Assembly (NCBI GenBank): GCA_019058445.1
Contig: JAHPZA010000006.1
Span: 124,001-188,000 of the forward strand
DNA from: Promethearchaeota archaeon
Lineage (GTDB): Archaea; Asgardarchaeota; Lokiarchaeia; Sigyniarchaeales; SOKP01
Reading direction: 5' to 3'
Length of the DNA: 64,000 nt
Below are positions 8,115 through 18,500 of this stretch, piece after piece (position 1 is the stretch's first letter; every line of letters begins with the position of its first letter). Under the pieces are notes generated by a model. That model had not been told where the DNA came from and did no database searches. It worked only from the letters and a program-made list of their open reading frames with translations. A program made the translations under genes and the position numbers.

Positions 8115-10949
8115 TTATCTTCGTAATAATTTAAATTTTATCTCCTTATTTTTATAATACAAAATAACACTCACGGGAATAATAATAGGAAGTATATAAA
8201 ATAATAGCAAATTAATAGCTGATAATTGAATTTCTGACTCGAAGTACTCCTCAACAATAACGTCGTCGTCGTTATCTTCTAGTTCAATATGAAATCTTTT
8301 GTAACCAAATTCATAAGGATTAATTGTTGGTAACACATCAACTTCTATTCTATTCTCTCCTGGAGGGAGTTCCTCTATATCAGTATCAATTTTATCATCA
8401 TTAATTAATAACGTAAACTCTTGAGAACTTTCTTGGTTGTTTTTAATTATTAAAATTAACTTTGCCGACTCTCCTTGTACTACTTTTTCAGGATATTTTA
8501 TACTAACAATTTCAAATTTTGATAAGATATTAACCGTTAAAATTTCACTTTTAATTACAGTGCTTCCTTTTAAAATTTTCATAGTAATTCCAAATGAATC
8601 AACATCAGTCCCACTAGATATAGAAATCCTTAGTAACACAGTTCTAATTTCACTCTCATCTAGCGTATATGAAAATAACCTGGTGCCTACAACGAATTCT
8701 CCCGTAAAAGTTACGTTTAACGATTGGTTATCAGCTATTAAATAATTAATTAGTTCAAAGGAAACTTGGATACTATTACCTGGTACAACATATTTATTAT
8801 AAAGCAGATTTGAATAAGTAAGAGCATCAGATATGAAAAAAGAATCCATATATTCTAAATAAAGAATCGTTCCATCCATGAATATAATACTCAATGCTCT
8901 TGATCCATTTACAGCGGAGGTTATTGCTGAGATATTTAATTGAATTAAAGTTTCAGAGTTATTTGCGAACACTAAATCAGTTAGGGTATAATTAATGGCA
9001 CCAAAGGCTTCCACAGATACGTTTAGCGTTAGATTGTAGTTATATAGGCTTTTGATCGTAATATTAAAATCTCGAGTTTGACCTTGATAAAACTCATCAA
9101 CTTCATCAATCTCATCTAAACCTATTACCTCTTTAACCTCTAAACCAGATATGACATTGAATGTTTTATTCGCGAAAGCTACACCAAAATATGTCGAATT
9201 AGCTTTAATATTAATTGTATAACCATTACCAACGGGTAGCGAATCTGTTATCGGATAAATCAATGTTGTTGTATTATCTTGGATATCATTTCTAATCACT
9301 TCTATGATTGTTCCATTAGGATAACGAAAAATATAAGTGATAACTCCCCCAGTAATATCATTATATCTAGTGAGATTTGTTCCCGGAGTTGTTGGGTGGT
9401 ATGAATAGCGGATTTCCTTTTCAAATGCATAATCGCAAGTTATATTAATAGCATCTTGATTAAAAATGTAATCTTGCGGGTCAGTGATATTAAATGTAGC
9501 GTCTAAGACAGTACTATTGTAGATGCCAAGGGCATTCAAATAAGCCTCTGTTAATCTTAAGTTAGAGGTAAGGTTTATATTTGTATTGTCACTTGATACT
9601 GGATGAAAGGATGTGATATATGCATTATGCGAGGCGTCATACATTCGATTTTCAAAGGTTCTATATATTTCAATTGCTCTATCATAATAGGTTATATTCC
9701 CGGTAACTTCAAATAGTTTTAAGCAAGCTTGCATCCATAGAGCATTTGCTTCTAAATCATATCGATTATATGGATCAGTATTGGGTAATAAGTCAGACCA
9801 ATCAAAATTTGAAGCATATCGAGAAACATTATCAGCCCCTTCCCATAAGTTGTCATATATAAGATTATAAATTCGGGTTGCATTTTTAAAATATAATGAA
9901 TGTACATTCATCTCTTCATTTTCAATCCAATAATTCAGTAAAGCAAGTATTCCTAGTGCATTTACATCTAGATATTTAAAATCATTCCCAGGTAAGACAT
10001 TCCAATTATTACGGGCAGCTTTATAAAAACCTCCTTTTTGGTTGTCCCACATTTTCTCTATAAGAGTTTCCATCACAGAATTCGCAATGTCAAATGCATC
10101 ATCACCACTAAAAATGCTACTTTGAAAACCGTTTCGATAAAGATGATAATATGCCAGTATTGTATAAAAGTTGCTTTTCATTTGGTAAATACTTCCAGTC
10201 GATGTGGAATTATAATCCAAGAAACCATTATCTGTTGTATTATAGAATAAGGATGAGTTAACTAGAAGTAATGTTTCTTCTAATGAATCTTTGGCATTTG
10301 CTCCGTTATAAGTGATATCCTCTAAATTTTCTTTACCATCTCCTACTAATAAATAAATCGGCATTACATTATCAATTAAATACCTATTACTATCTGTAAT
10401 ATCACCTGTGATCCCATCTACTGTACCTACAAAGCCATATTCAAATTGGCCTGTATCGTTTTTATACCAAAGTGGAGTAGTTTTTAATTTAGAATATGCT
10501 TCAAAGGTCTCATTTTGACCATAATTAAAATCTAATAATGAATTGTATATTAGAAGGTTATCCAAGGAATACACTCCATTATCAATAGGGTTATCTCCAG
10601 CATCTTTTGCTCTTATATAAGTTGAGATGTCATAGTCTGTTAAATCAGAACGAAAGCTAGTATTGAAATAATGCCATATAGAGCTAAAATTAATTGTAAA
10701 AGGATCTTGAAGTTCATTAGGATCATCTGCCGTTTTTGGAAATAATGGATTAAATTCTGTAATAAAATCAGTATTATCATTTATTCTAGATTTATTAGAT
10801 AAATCAAGTTGATTGTTTTGATTCTGTATAAATATAAAATTTGAAATAATCATGAATCCTAAAAAAAAGATGATTATAATTTTTTTTGCGATTCTCTTTT
10901 CAATATATCTCTTTCTATTTCCTAAAGAAGGATTTTTAAAAAAATTCAT
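8115..10949 (-). CDS. Large surface-anchored protein; helical (alpha/alpha)6-barrel-like N-terminal region plus beta-sandwich repeats and C-terminal TM
   Basis: Signal anchor IIIIFFLGFMIISNFIFI; region MWDNQKGGFYKAARNN...LDVNALGILALLNYWI...ANALWMQACLKLFEVTG resembles six-hairpin sugar-active folds; C-terminal TM LLLFYILPIIIPVSVILYY then a basic stop-transfer. Confidence 0.6.
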   Translation of the reverse strand: MNFFKNPSLGNRKRYIEKRIAKKIIIIFFLGFMIISNFIFIQNQNNQLDLSNKSRINDNTDFITEFNPLFPKTADDPNELQDPFTINFSSIWHYFNTSFRSDLTDYDISTYIRAKDAGDNPIDNGVYSLDNLLIYNSLLDFNYGQNETFEAYSKLKTTPLWYKNDTGQFEYGFVGTVDGITGDITDSNRYLIDNVMPIYLLVGDGKENLEDITYNGANAKDSLEETLLLVNSSLFYNTTDNGFLDYNSTSTGSIYQMKSNFYTILAYYHLYRNGFQSSIFSGDDAFDIANSVMETLIEKMWDNQKGGFYKAARNNWNVLPGNDFKYLDVNALGILALLNYWIENEEMNVHSLYFKNATRIYNLIYDNLWEGADNVSRYASNFDWSDLLPNTDPYNRYDLEANALWMQACLKLFEVTGNITYYDRAIEIYRTFENRMYDASHNAYITSFHPVSSDNTNINLTSNLRLTEAYLNALGIYNSTVLDATFNITDPQDYIFNQDAINITCDYAFEKEIRYSYHPTTPGTNLTRYNDITGGVITYIFRYPNGTIIEVIRNDIQDNTTTLIYPITDSLPVGNGYTINIKANSTYFGVAFANKTFNVISGLEVKEVIGLDEIDEVDEFYQGQTRDFNITIKSLYNYNLTLNVSVEAFGAINYTLTDLVFANNSETLIQLNISAITSAVNGSRALSIIFMDGTILYLEYMDSFFISDALTYSNLLYNKYVVPGNSIQVSFELINYLIADNQSLNVTFTGEFVVGTRLFSYTLDESEIRTVLLRISISSGTDVDSFGITMKILKGSTVIKSEILTVNILSKFEIVSIKYPEKVVQGESAKLILIIKNNQESSQEFTLLINDDKIDTDIEELPPGENRIEVDVLPTINPYEFGYKRFHIELEDNDDDVIVEEYFESEIQLSAINLLLFYILPIIIPVSVILYYKNKEIKFKLLRR

Positions 10950-11174
10950 TTAACCTTTTTCAATCTAATATCGTAACTTTTCACAGAAGTTATATTTTTT
11001 AAATTTTTAAGATTTTAAAAATTTATTAAAACTTTTATCTCTTTTTTAAAAAAACTGTCTATTTGAGAAAAGTTATATACACAAACTAATGTTAGATTAC
11101 ATAAAATTTGCTATATAATCTTATCTCTAGACTCTTTAGTAAATTTGTTTCTGAAGCGTATAGAAATAGAGAGT

Positions 11175-12677
11175 TTAAGGTGTAATATTTAAAAGCTTAT
11201 CATTTATTACTTCTGGAACTTTTGAAATTTCTATTCTTCGTTGTTTCATAGTATCTCTCTCTCTAATTGTGACTGTGTTATCCTTAAGTGATTCATAGTC
11301 AATAGTAATGCAGAAAGGAGTCCCTAACTCGTCTTGTCTACGATATCTTTTTCCTATTGAGCCTGCAGCATCAAAAAAAGAGCTAATTCGATGTTTTAAC
11401 AAATTTTTATGTACATCTATTGCGATTTTTCTAATACTTTCTTTATTCTTTACAAGGGGAAACACCGCAACTGTGTTTGGGGCTAAAGTTGGATTCAATT
11501 TTAAGTTAATCCTCCCGTCTTCTACATTAAATGCGGTTTCAAGTAAAGTATATATAATTCTATCTGGTCCAAAAGCAATCTCAAGAATTTGAGGGATCTC
11601 CTTATTTTTAGGATCTTGTCCCATAGGAACCTCAAAATTTTGGTTAGAAAATTCTCCATGACGTCTGAGGTCATATTCAGTCCGATCATGTATTCCACAA
11701 ATTTCTACCCAACCAAATTGATTGGTTTTAATTTCCAAATCCCATGCATCATCTGCATAATGAGCTCTCTCATTTGGAGAATGTTGCCTAAGCCTAATTA
11801 CTTCCTCAGGATATCCTAATATTTTAGTTAAATAGTATCCAAGATAAATACAGTACGCATAGGCAGGTTTCTTAAGAATATTATCGTTAAGTGCTTTCTC
11901 TAAAGAAATAGTATTAGGAATATCAATGTTTTCTTCTTGTAATCTCCAATTAAGTAAAGGTAATTCATATGTTTTTACCTCGTTAAAGTCCTCATAGTCC
12001 ATTTCCTGCTCTTTTCCAATGAATAATTGAAGTTCAAATTGATCAAAAGCTCTCATTCGAAGAACTTGTTGTCTTGGAGATATTTCATTCCTGTATGCCT
12101 TCCCATATTGAAAGATTTTAACAGGGTATTGCCTTCTGGCATCTTGATCAAGTCGATTAAAAAGTAAATACGTAGTTGTTGCTGTCTCTGGACGGAGATA
12201 AGCAATATTTCCAGCCCCTACTTCAGTTTTTAGCATAAGATTATATTCTTCGATCTTTTCAAATGGTGTATCACATTTCGGACATGAAATATTATTTTTA
12301 TCTATTAATTCCTCCATTTTGTCATATGACATCCCATCAATCATTAGATCTGGGAAGAGATCTTGAAGAAATTTGTCAGCACGCTGCATTGTATCACATT
12401 TCTTGCATTTTAACACAGGATCTATAAATCTTTCCAGGTGGCCTGATGCTTTCCATACAATTTCTGGCATAATAGTTGGACATTCGACTTCTCCAAAACC
12501 AAATGCGCGAAGTTCCTGCCTAAAAAGTGATAAAACTTTGTTTTTAAGAGCCATACCTGCAGGACCATATGAATAAAATCCTGCAAGCCCCCCATAAATT
12601 TCTGGTGAGGGCCCCCATATAAATCCCCTCCTTTTTAACAAAGAATTAAACGTCTCTATAGTGTTGTCAATTTTCAT
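11175..12677 (-). CDS. glyS: Glycyl-tRNA synthetase (alpha2, archaeal/eukaryal type)
   Basis: RRGFIWGPSPEIYGGLAGFYSYGPAG, GNIAYLRPETA, class II motif RQQVLRMRAFDQFELQLF, DxxGSIGKRYRRQDELGTPFCITID. Confidence 0.95.
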   Translation of the reverse strand: MKIDNTIETFNSLLKRRGFIWGPSPEIYGGLAGFYSYGPAGMALKNKVLSLFRQELRAFGFGEVECPTIMPEIVWKASGHLERFIDPVLKCKKCDTMQRADKFLQDLFPDLMIDGMSYDKMEELIDKNNISCPKCDTPFEKIEEYNLMLKTEVGAGNIAYLRPETATTTYLLFNRLDQDARRQYPVKIFQYGKAYRNEISPRQQVLRMRAFDQFELQLFIGKEQEMDYEDFNEVKTYELPLLNWRLQEENIDIPNTISLEKALNDNILKKPAYAYCIYLGYYLTKILGYPEEVIRLRQHSPNERAHYADDAWDLEIKTNQFGWVEICGIHDRTEYDLRRHGEFSNQNFEVPMGQDPKNKEIPQILEIAFGPDRIIYTLLETAFNVEDGRINLKLNPTLAPNTVAVFPLVKNKESIRKIAIDVHKNLLKHRISSFFDAAGSIGKRYRRQDELGTPFCITIDYESLKDNTVTIRERDTMKQRRIEISKVPEVINDKLLNITP

Positions 12678-12865
12678 TTTGTATTATAACTCAATTCTAT
12701 TAGTAAGAAAGAATAAACCATAATTTTTTTAGTTTCATATTTTAAGTATTCTCGAAAAAATTAATATTTAAAAAAGATAAATAGATTATTATAATCAAAA
12801 CTCTAAATTTAATTTATTAAATTAGAAACATTAAAAATATTGTAAATTTTAACGAGTGATTTATT

Positions 12866-13708
12866 TTGATTTTTGAAAACAATTTCAGATATTTCGGCTT
12901 CTTTGATGCCATTGAGATGGGCTTATATTTTGTAATAGTAGGCTACTACTTCCTAATTTTCGCATTCTTCTTACTTATGAGATTTAGAACTTCTAAACGA
13001 TTATATTGGTTATTTTTTAGCTTTTTATTTCTATTTTTAGCTGCGGGAAGAGTGTTTTTTATCGCGTATTATTTTTTCATTCCTGAACTTCAGGGTTCGA
13101 TGGGAAATGTCGAGCTCGCTTCAACACTCATGCTTTTTTATCGATTAGCTCAGTTCTCTTCATGGTTGGCTGTGGCATGTCTAATGGGTGTGTTAGGTGT
13201 GCTTCTCTTCCCTCCAGAGGCAGAATCAGATCCTACACCTAAAACTGATAATACTAGCACAATTATCACTTTAACACCTAATTTGAAAATTGTATTTAGA
13301 ATTATTCTCATTGCAATTCCAGTGTTCATTGGTATTCTTACATTGGTATTACCAGATAAACTTTTTATGGATCCTGAAATTGTTGAAAAGTACGATTTAG
13401 ATATAGAGTTAGATACTATTTGGGGATTTCCAATTGGGATTTTCATAATAAACTTAGTACTTTTACCGATATTTATTATAGCAATTCCATTTTTGTTTAT
13501 TTACTTAGCTATAAAGACATATGGTGTGTTAAGAAAATCTTATGCTTTAAACGCAGTAGGATTTCTTCTCTATTACACAGGAAGACTTTTGCAAGGTTTA
13601 TTTGAAATAGCAAGATGGCCCCATCTTGAATCGACAATTCCGCCTTTAATTATTCTCCTTTCCTTGTTGATCATAGTAATTGCTAACAACTATGAACAAC
13701 TCAGGTAA
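12866..13708 (+). CDS. Polytopic membrane protein (about 7 TM), unknown function
   Basis: Multiple long hydrophobic segments; no recognised motif. Confidence 0.65.
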   Translation: MIFENNFRYFGFFDAIEMGLYFVIVGYYFLIFAFFLLMRFRTSKRLYWLFFSFLFLFLAAGRVFFIAYYFFIPELQGSMGNVELASTLMLFYRLAQFSSWLAVACLMGVLGVLLFPPEAESDPTPKTDNTSTIITLTPNLKIVFRIILIAIPVFIGILTLVLPDKLFMDPEIVEKYDLDIELDTIWGFPIGIFIINLVLLPIFIIAIPFLFIYLAIKTYGVLRKSYALNAVGFLLYYTGRLLQGLFEIARWPHLESTIPPLIILLSLLIIVIANNYEQLR

Positions 13709-13874
13709 AAGAAGTATAATTTATAAATCCGTATTTTATTATTAAATGTAGAGTTTTGAAGAAAATTTCATCCTTTTATCATGTAATTAAAAATAAAATT
13801 TTCTATGAAAAAATAAAAATATATTTCAATAATCCATTATAGAATTAATAAAAAAAACTTGAGGGAAAGAAGTT

Positions 13875-15500
13875 ATGTCTATTCATGGAAACCAGTATCT
13901 ATTACCATTATTATTACGTAAAGATCCAAGCTTACCTTACATTTATGAGAATGACGAATTAGCTATTGTATTCTATTTATTGACAAAGGATTTAAAACAA
14001 GAGAAGATCCTCTCTTTTTCAAAATTATTATGGCCTTTATTAAGTATTCAGGGTGTTATCTCAACACATATCATACTGGATGGGCTAAATGTTTTTTCTA
14101 AAACTGGAAAGTTTAGTAATCCTCCTAGACAACCTTTAATAGGCCATATCTTAAGAAATATAGAAGGAAAGTCCGAAATCGAGATTTTAAATAAAATAAT
14201 TGAAATCCTAACATATAAAGATGTTGAAGCTGAAGAAATTGGATCAGGAGAGGAATCGGAATATCAAGCACTAAATATTAAGGGTCTGATTAATCCAGAA
14301 TACCTTCAATCTATTTTAAAAATTATTCCTTATTTAGATTATTTACCAATTGCAAATTACTCTCCATTAGATACTAGTATAACTACTGAAGATGCTTTGG
14401 ATATCTCTGAAAAATATAGAAATACAATTGATACTATGAAAGGAAATGCGTTTCGATGGGAAACTCAAATCTCATTAATAGATAAAGAAATAAATAAGTG
14501 GGTAACTGATCTGACAGTTAAATTGAAGGATGTGGAATTATTGTATTCTTCCCAAATTAATAAAACAAGTTCGACGATAAATAATACTCAAGCGAAAGAG
14601 CAATTAGAGTTAGAACAAGATAAAGTTGATCAATGGAAAGCAAATGAGAAAAGGACCTTAATAGAAAATATAACAGTTCTTTTTAAAACTGCTGAAAGAA
14701 ATCTTCAAGAAATTATTAAAAAAAATAGATTTTTTAGTCAAGAAGATTCATTAAAGTCTAAAGTTTTCGAAGATCTTATTCATCCATTCGAAAACCATTT
14801 TAAATATTTGAAAGAAGAGGGTAAAACATTTGTAAATAATGTGGAAAATTTGCAAAACAAGTTTAATGAAATAAAAGAACAAGCTTCTCGGATTGATAGG
14901 GAAGCTGAAAATAAACTTATAAAATTTAAAGAAGAATTAGACGAAAAACTCAAAGACCGTGATGCTCAACTTGGAGTTTTTAAGGAGGAAAAAGAAGAAA
15001 AGATTACTCAATTAAGAAATTTACAAAAAGAAATTGAAACACTAAACAATAAAATTAAACAAATCATTCAATCTAAAATAAATGAATGTTTTCAAGATGC
15101 AAATGATTTAATAGATTGGTCGATTGTGGATACCCAAGATGAGTTATTTTCTAAGCCAATTCAATGGATATATATGCCCTTGTATGCTATGTTTGTAGAG
15201 AATGAGGAATCAATGGAGGAACAAATGTACGTGATTTTGCCGGGGTATATAGGTGATATTAATACATTATATGAAGATTTATCAGAGTCTTTTTTAGAAT
15301 TTAAAATCCTTCTAAATAAGAAGATTGAAGAAGATATGAGAATTAGATCAAATTTTGAATTTTCAGTTGAAAAAAATAATTTGATTAAAGACCCAAATTT
15401 TAAGAAGAGAATTGAAATGGGAATCTCCATCTTAAAAAATAAAGGATTAATGAACGATCACATTGAAGCAACAATTAAAGAAAAACTGAATTTAATATAA
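13875..15500 (+). CDS. Coiled-coil protein of unknown function
   Basis: Globular N-terminus followed by a long Glu/Lys/Leu-rich coiled-coil (about residues 190-400) and a C-terminal domain. Confidence 0.65.
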   Translation: MSIHGNQYLLPLLLRKDPSLPYIYENDELAIVFYLLTKDLKQEKILSFSKLLWPLLSIQGVISTHIILDGLNVFSKTGKFSNPPRQPLIGHILRNIEGKSEIEILNKIIEILTYKDVEAEEIGSGEESEYQALNIKGLINPEYLQSILKIIPYLDYLPIANYSPLDTSITTEDALDISEKYRNTIDTMKGNAFRWETQISLIDKEINKWVTDLTVKLKDVELLYSSQINKTSSTINNTQAKEQLELEQDKVDQWKANEKRTLIENITVLFKTAERNLQEIIKKNRFFSQEDSLKSKVFEDLIHPFENHFKYLKEEGKTFVNNVENLQNKFNEIKEQASRIDREAENKLIKFKEELDEKLKDRDAQLGVFKEEKEEKITQLRNLQKEIETLNNKIKQIIQSKINECFQDANDLIDWSIVDTQDELFSKPIQWIYMPLYAMFVENEESMEEQMYVILPGYIGDINTLYEDLSESFLEFKILLNKKIEEDMRIRSNFEFSVEKNNLIKDPNFKKRIEMGISILKNKGLMNDHIEATIKEKLNLI

Positions 15501-15523
15501 TAATTTTATTTTTATTTATTATA

Positions 15524-16198
15524 ATGTCAGAGTCTAAATTAGACCTAAAAAAAAGAAGGATTAGGGAATTTTTTTCAACATTTAAACCGAAACTTAAACA
15601 CAAAGATCAAGATATTAGCGAAATTCAAAAAGAAGCTTTACAAAAGGGTATGATTTATATCCAAGTACGACTCCCTGTTGAAAAAATCACTAAAGAATTT
15701 GAAGATTCATTAAAAGAGAAAATTGAACAGAGTGTTTTTCAAGCGAATATTCGAATTGCTGATAAAAGTGACCTCAAAAGTGTTATGGAGCTCTATAATA
15801 AAGCATGGCTTACCGCCAATACACCATTCCGCCCGATTGAAATAGATTCTCTAAAGGCAATTTTCAATGATCCCGATACTAGGTTTTTAATTGCTAAAAT
15901 ATATGGGAAAGATTCTGGATTTGTGATCCTTGATTTTGAAGGGGAAAATAAAGAATTTGCGATAATAGCTGCATTAGGAGTTATACCACGATTCCAGCGA
16001 AGAGGACTTGGAACGGTATTAGGAATGGCTGCTTGGAATTATATAAAAGAGAATCATCCAAATGTTAAGGAAATTAGAGCTGAAGTGTATAAAGATAATT
16101 TTAGTTCATCAAATTTTATTAAGTGGATTGGATTTGAAGAATTTGGAAAAAAAGCCTATCGAAAAGAAGATTTCTTAATTGAGGAAGATATTGAATAA
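15524..16198 (+). CDS. GNAT-family N-acetyltransferase with N-terminal extension
   Basis: Acetyl-CoA motif A: AALGVIPRFQRRGLGTVLGMAAWNYI; paralogous to the next ORF. Confidence 0.85.
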   Translation: MSESKLDLKKRRIREFFSTFKPKLKHKDQDISEIQKEALQKGMIYIQVRLPVEKITKEFEDSLKEKIEQSVFQANIRIADKSDLKSVMELYNKAWLTANTPFRPIEIDSLKAIFNDPDTRFLIAKIYGKDSGFVILDFEGENKEFAIIAALGVIPRFQRRGLGTVLGMAAWNYIKENHPNVKEIRAEVYKDNFSSSNFIKWIGFEEFGKKAYRKEDFLIEEDIE

Positions 16199-16257
16199 AT
16201 CTTTATCAGTTTTCAAATTATAATTCTATAACAAAATAAACTATTTTTGATACGAAA

Positions 16258-16902
16258 ATGTCAGAAGAAAATAGGCTTAATTTTAAGAGAAAAATGGTAA
16301 GAAGTCTTTTTTTAGCACTTGAAAGAAAACCTAAAGAAGAAACAGAATTCCAAGAGGAAACTAAAGTTATAGGGATGAAATACATCCAGATGAGGTTACC
16401 CGTAGAAAAAATCACCCCTGAATTTGAAGAACAAATAAGAAAAAGAGTAGAGAAAAGTATTCTTCGTGCTAAAATTAGAGTAGCAAAAAAAGAAGATTTA
16501 GAAAGTATATCTCATGTATATAATAGGAGTTGGATGACTTCAAGTACTCCATATAGCCCTATAACAGCAGATTCTTTAAAACAGATCTATGAGTATCCCG
16601 AAACTGAAATATTAATAGCTAATGTATATGGAACTGACGCGGGATTTGTCATACTCGATTTTGAAGGAGCTGATAATGAAATCGGCGTAATCGCGGGTCT
16701 CGGTGTAATTCCACGTTTTCAAGGAAAAGGTCTTGGAACAGTATTGGGAATGGCAAGTTGGGATTATTTTAAAAAGAAAGGAGTAAAAGAACTTATATGT
16801 GAAGTATACATTGAGAATAAAGTATCTTATAACTTCATTAAGTCTTTAGGATTTGAAGATTATGATACTAAAGTTTATGAAAGTGAAGATTTCGTATATT
16901 GA
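16258..16902 (+). CDS. GNAT-family N-acetyltransferase, tandem paralog
   Basis: GLGVIPRFQGKGLGTVLGMASWDYF; same N-terminal extension MKYIQMRLPVEKITPEFEEQ as upstream ORF. Confidence 0.85.
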   Translation: MSEENRLNFKRKMVRSLFLALERKPKEETEFQEETKVIGMKYIQMRLPVEKITPEFEEQIRKRVEKSILRAKIRVAKKEDLESISHVYNRSWMTSSTPYSPITADSLKQIYEYPETEILIANVYGTDAGFVILDFEGADNEIGVIAGLGVIPRFQGKGLGTVLGMASWDYFKKKGVKELICEVYIENKVSYNFIKSLGFEDYDTKVYESEDFVY

Positions 16903-16928
16903 AAAAATAAAAAATAAATTTCAATTCA

Positions 16929-18368
16929 TTAAAAGCTATTGTTACTAGAATCTGTTAAGGAATTAATTTTCTCTGTTAATAATTTTGTTTTATACTCATC
17001 ATTTAAATCCCTATAAAAATCCTTAGCTTTTTGGAAGTATGATAACGCGAGTTCTTTTATCTCTTTATTAGCATAAACATCTCCTAATTCATGAGTTATT
17101 TCTGCGATTTTTTTTACATAATTTAAATCCGTGAAAATATCTAAAGCCTCTTCAAAATATTTAATGGATTCAGAATCATCAATTTTTAGATATAGCTGAG
17201 CTAATTTATATTTTAATTCTGCATAGTTTAAATCATCTCCAAATTTATAATGGATTTCTCCTGCCAAATTATAGTAGTCAATGGATCTTTTATAATCCTC
17301 TTTAGCTTCAAATAACTTTCCGAGATTTTCCAACACGATACTTTCATTAATTTGACTAGTTTCAACCAATCTTATAGATCCAAGACTTTGGAAAAAATAG
17401 TTTTCTGCTTCATTATATTTATTTTCTGAAAGAGATAATTTACCAAGATAAAGAAGGATTTCCCATTCTAATTTTGCCTTATGTTCTGATGTAAAATATG
17501 TTCCGATTTCAATTTTATTAATTATTTCCAAGGCTTCTGATAAAACTTGAAATGAAGGGATATAATTATCTGGTCCTAAAAGGTAATGTAATTTTCCGAT
17601 TTTAGTAAGAGTAATTATGGACCCATAAGGATCTCCTATTTGTTTGAAATAATCTAAATTTCTTCTTAAAATTTTATCAGTTTTATCATAATCTTTTAAT
17701 AAGAATAGGATATCAACTAAATTGCTTGATGTCTTAATTTCTTCCTTAATACTATTTGTTTTTTCTGTTAAAGTTAGTGCTTTATTGTAATATTCAAAAG
17801 AATGCTCTATATCTTTTATCAAATAATATACATTTGCTAAATTATTATATACTTTAATGAGTTTATTAGAATCATTAATTGTATCAAGATATTCTATAGA
17901 TTTCTCAAAATTATAGATACTATTCTCATAAAATCCAAGCTCTTCCTGAATCAATCCGATTTCATTATGAGCAATTGAACAATTTAATAGATCATTATCT
18001 TCAGTGAAAATATTTAAAGCATTTTCCAACGTTTTTAAAGCCAAAGTATAGTCTTTTTTTGAAAATAACAAACCAGATTTTTCAAATAACAAATGGCCTA
18101 CTTGTTCTCCTAGCTTTATTTTATTATCTATTAAGTTATCAATTTTTTGGATATTAAAGTCAATTTCTTTCTCTTGGACCAAATTGAAATCATACAATCT
18201 CTCGTTTGCTTTTAAATCCAAATTTGAATAAGGCTCAACATGAAAATCAGGTATATCAGAATCCAAAAATCTTTGATCTTGTAAGTTAACAATGAGAGGT
18301 TTATTACAATGCTGACAATAAGACCAGTGTTCTTGCAGAGGTTTCTTACAATATGGGCAGTTTTTCAT
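16929..18368 (-). CDS. TPR-repeat protein with N-terminal zinc ribbon
   Basis: CPYCKKPLQEHWSYCQHC zinc ribbon; repeated ALxxYxxALxL-type TPR units. Confidence 0.8.
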   Translation of the reverse strand: MKNCPYCKKPLQEHWSYCQHCNKPLIVNLQDQRFLDSDIPDFHVEPYSNLDLKANERLYDFNLVQEKEIDFNIQKIDNLIDNKIKLGEQVGHLLFEKSGLLFSKKDYTLALKTLENALNIFTEDNDLLNCSIAHNEIGLIQEELGFYENSIYNFEKSIEYLDTINDSNKLIKVYNNLANVYYLIKDIEHSFEYYNKALTLTEKTNSIKEEIKTSSNLVDILFLLKDYDKTDKILRRNLDYFKQIGDPYGSIITLTKIGKLHYLLGPDNYIPSFQVLSEALEIINKIEIGTYFTSEHKAKLEWEILLYLGKLSLSENKYNEAENYFFQSLGSIRLVETSQINESIVLENLGKLFEAKEDYKRSIDYYNLAGEIHYKFGDDLNYAELKYKLAQLYLKIDDSESIKYFEEALDIFTDLNYVKKIAEITHELGDVYANKEIKELALSYFQKAKDFYRDLNDEYKTKLLTEKINSLTDSSNNSF

Positions 18369-18500
18369 AAATACTTTAGATAAAAAACGACTTCATTTAA
18401 TACTTAATATAATAAAACAAGATAATTGCGTTATATAAAATTATTCAAGAGAAAAAATCAAAAGAATACTTTTTAAATTTTGTATGGAGTATATTAAATC

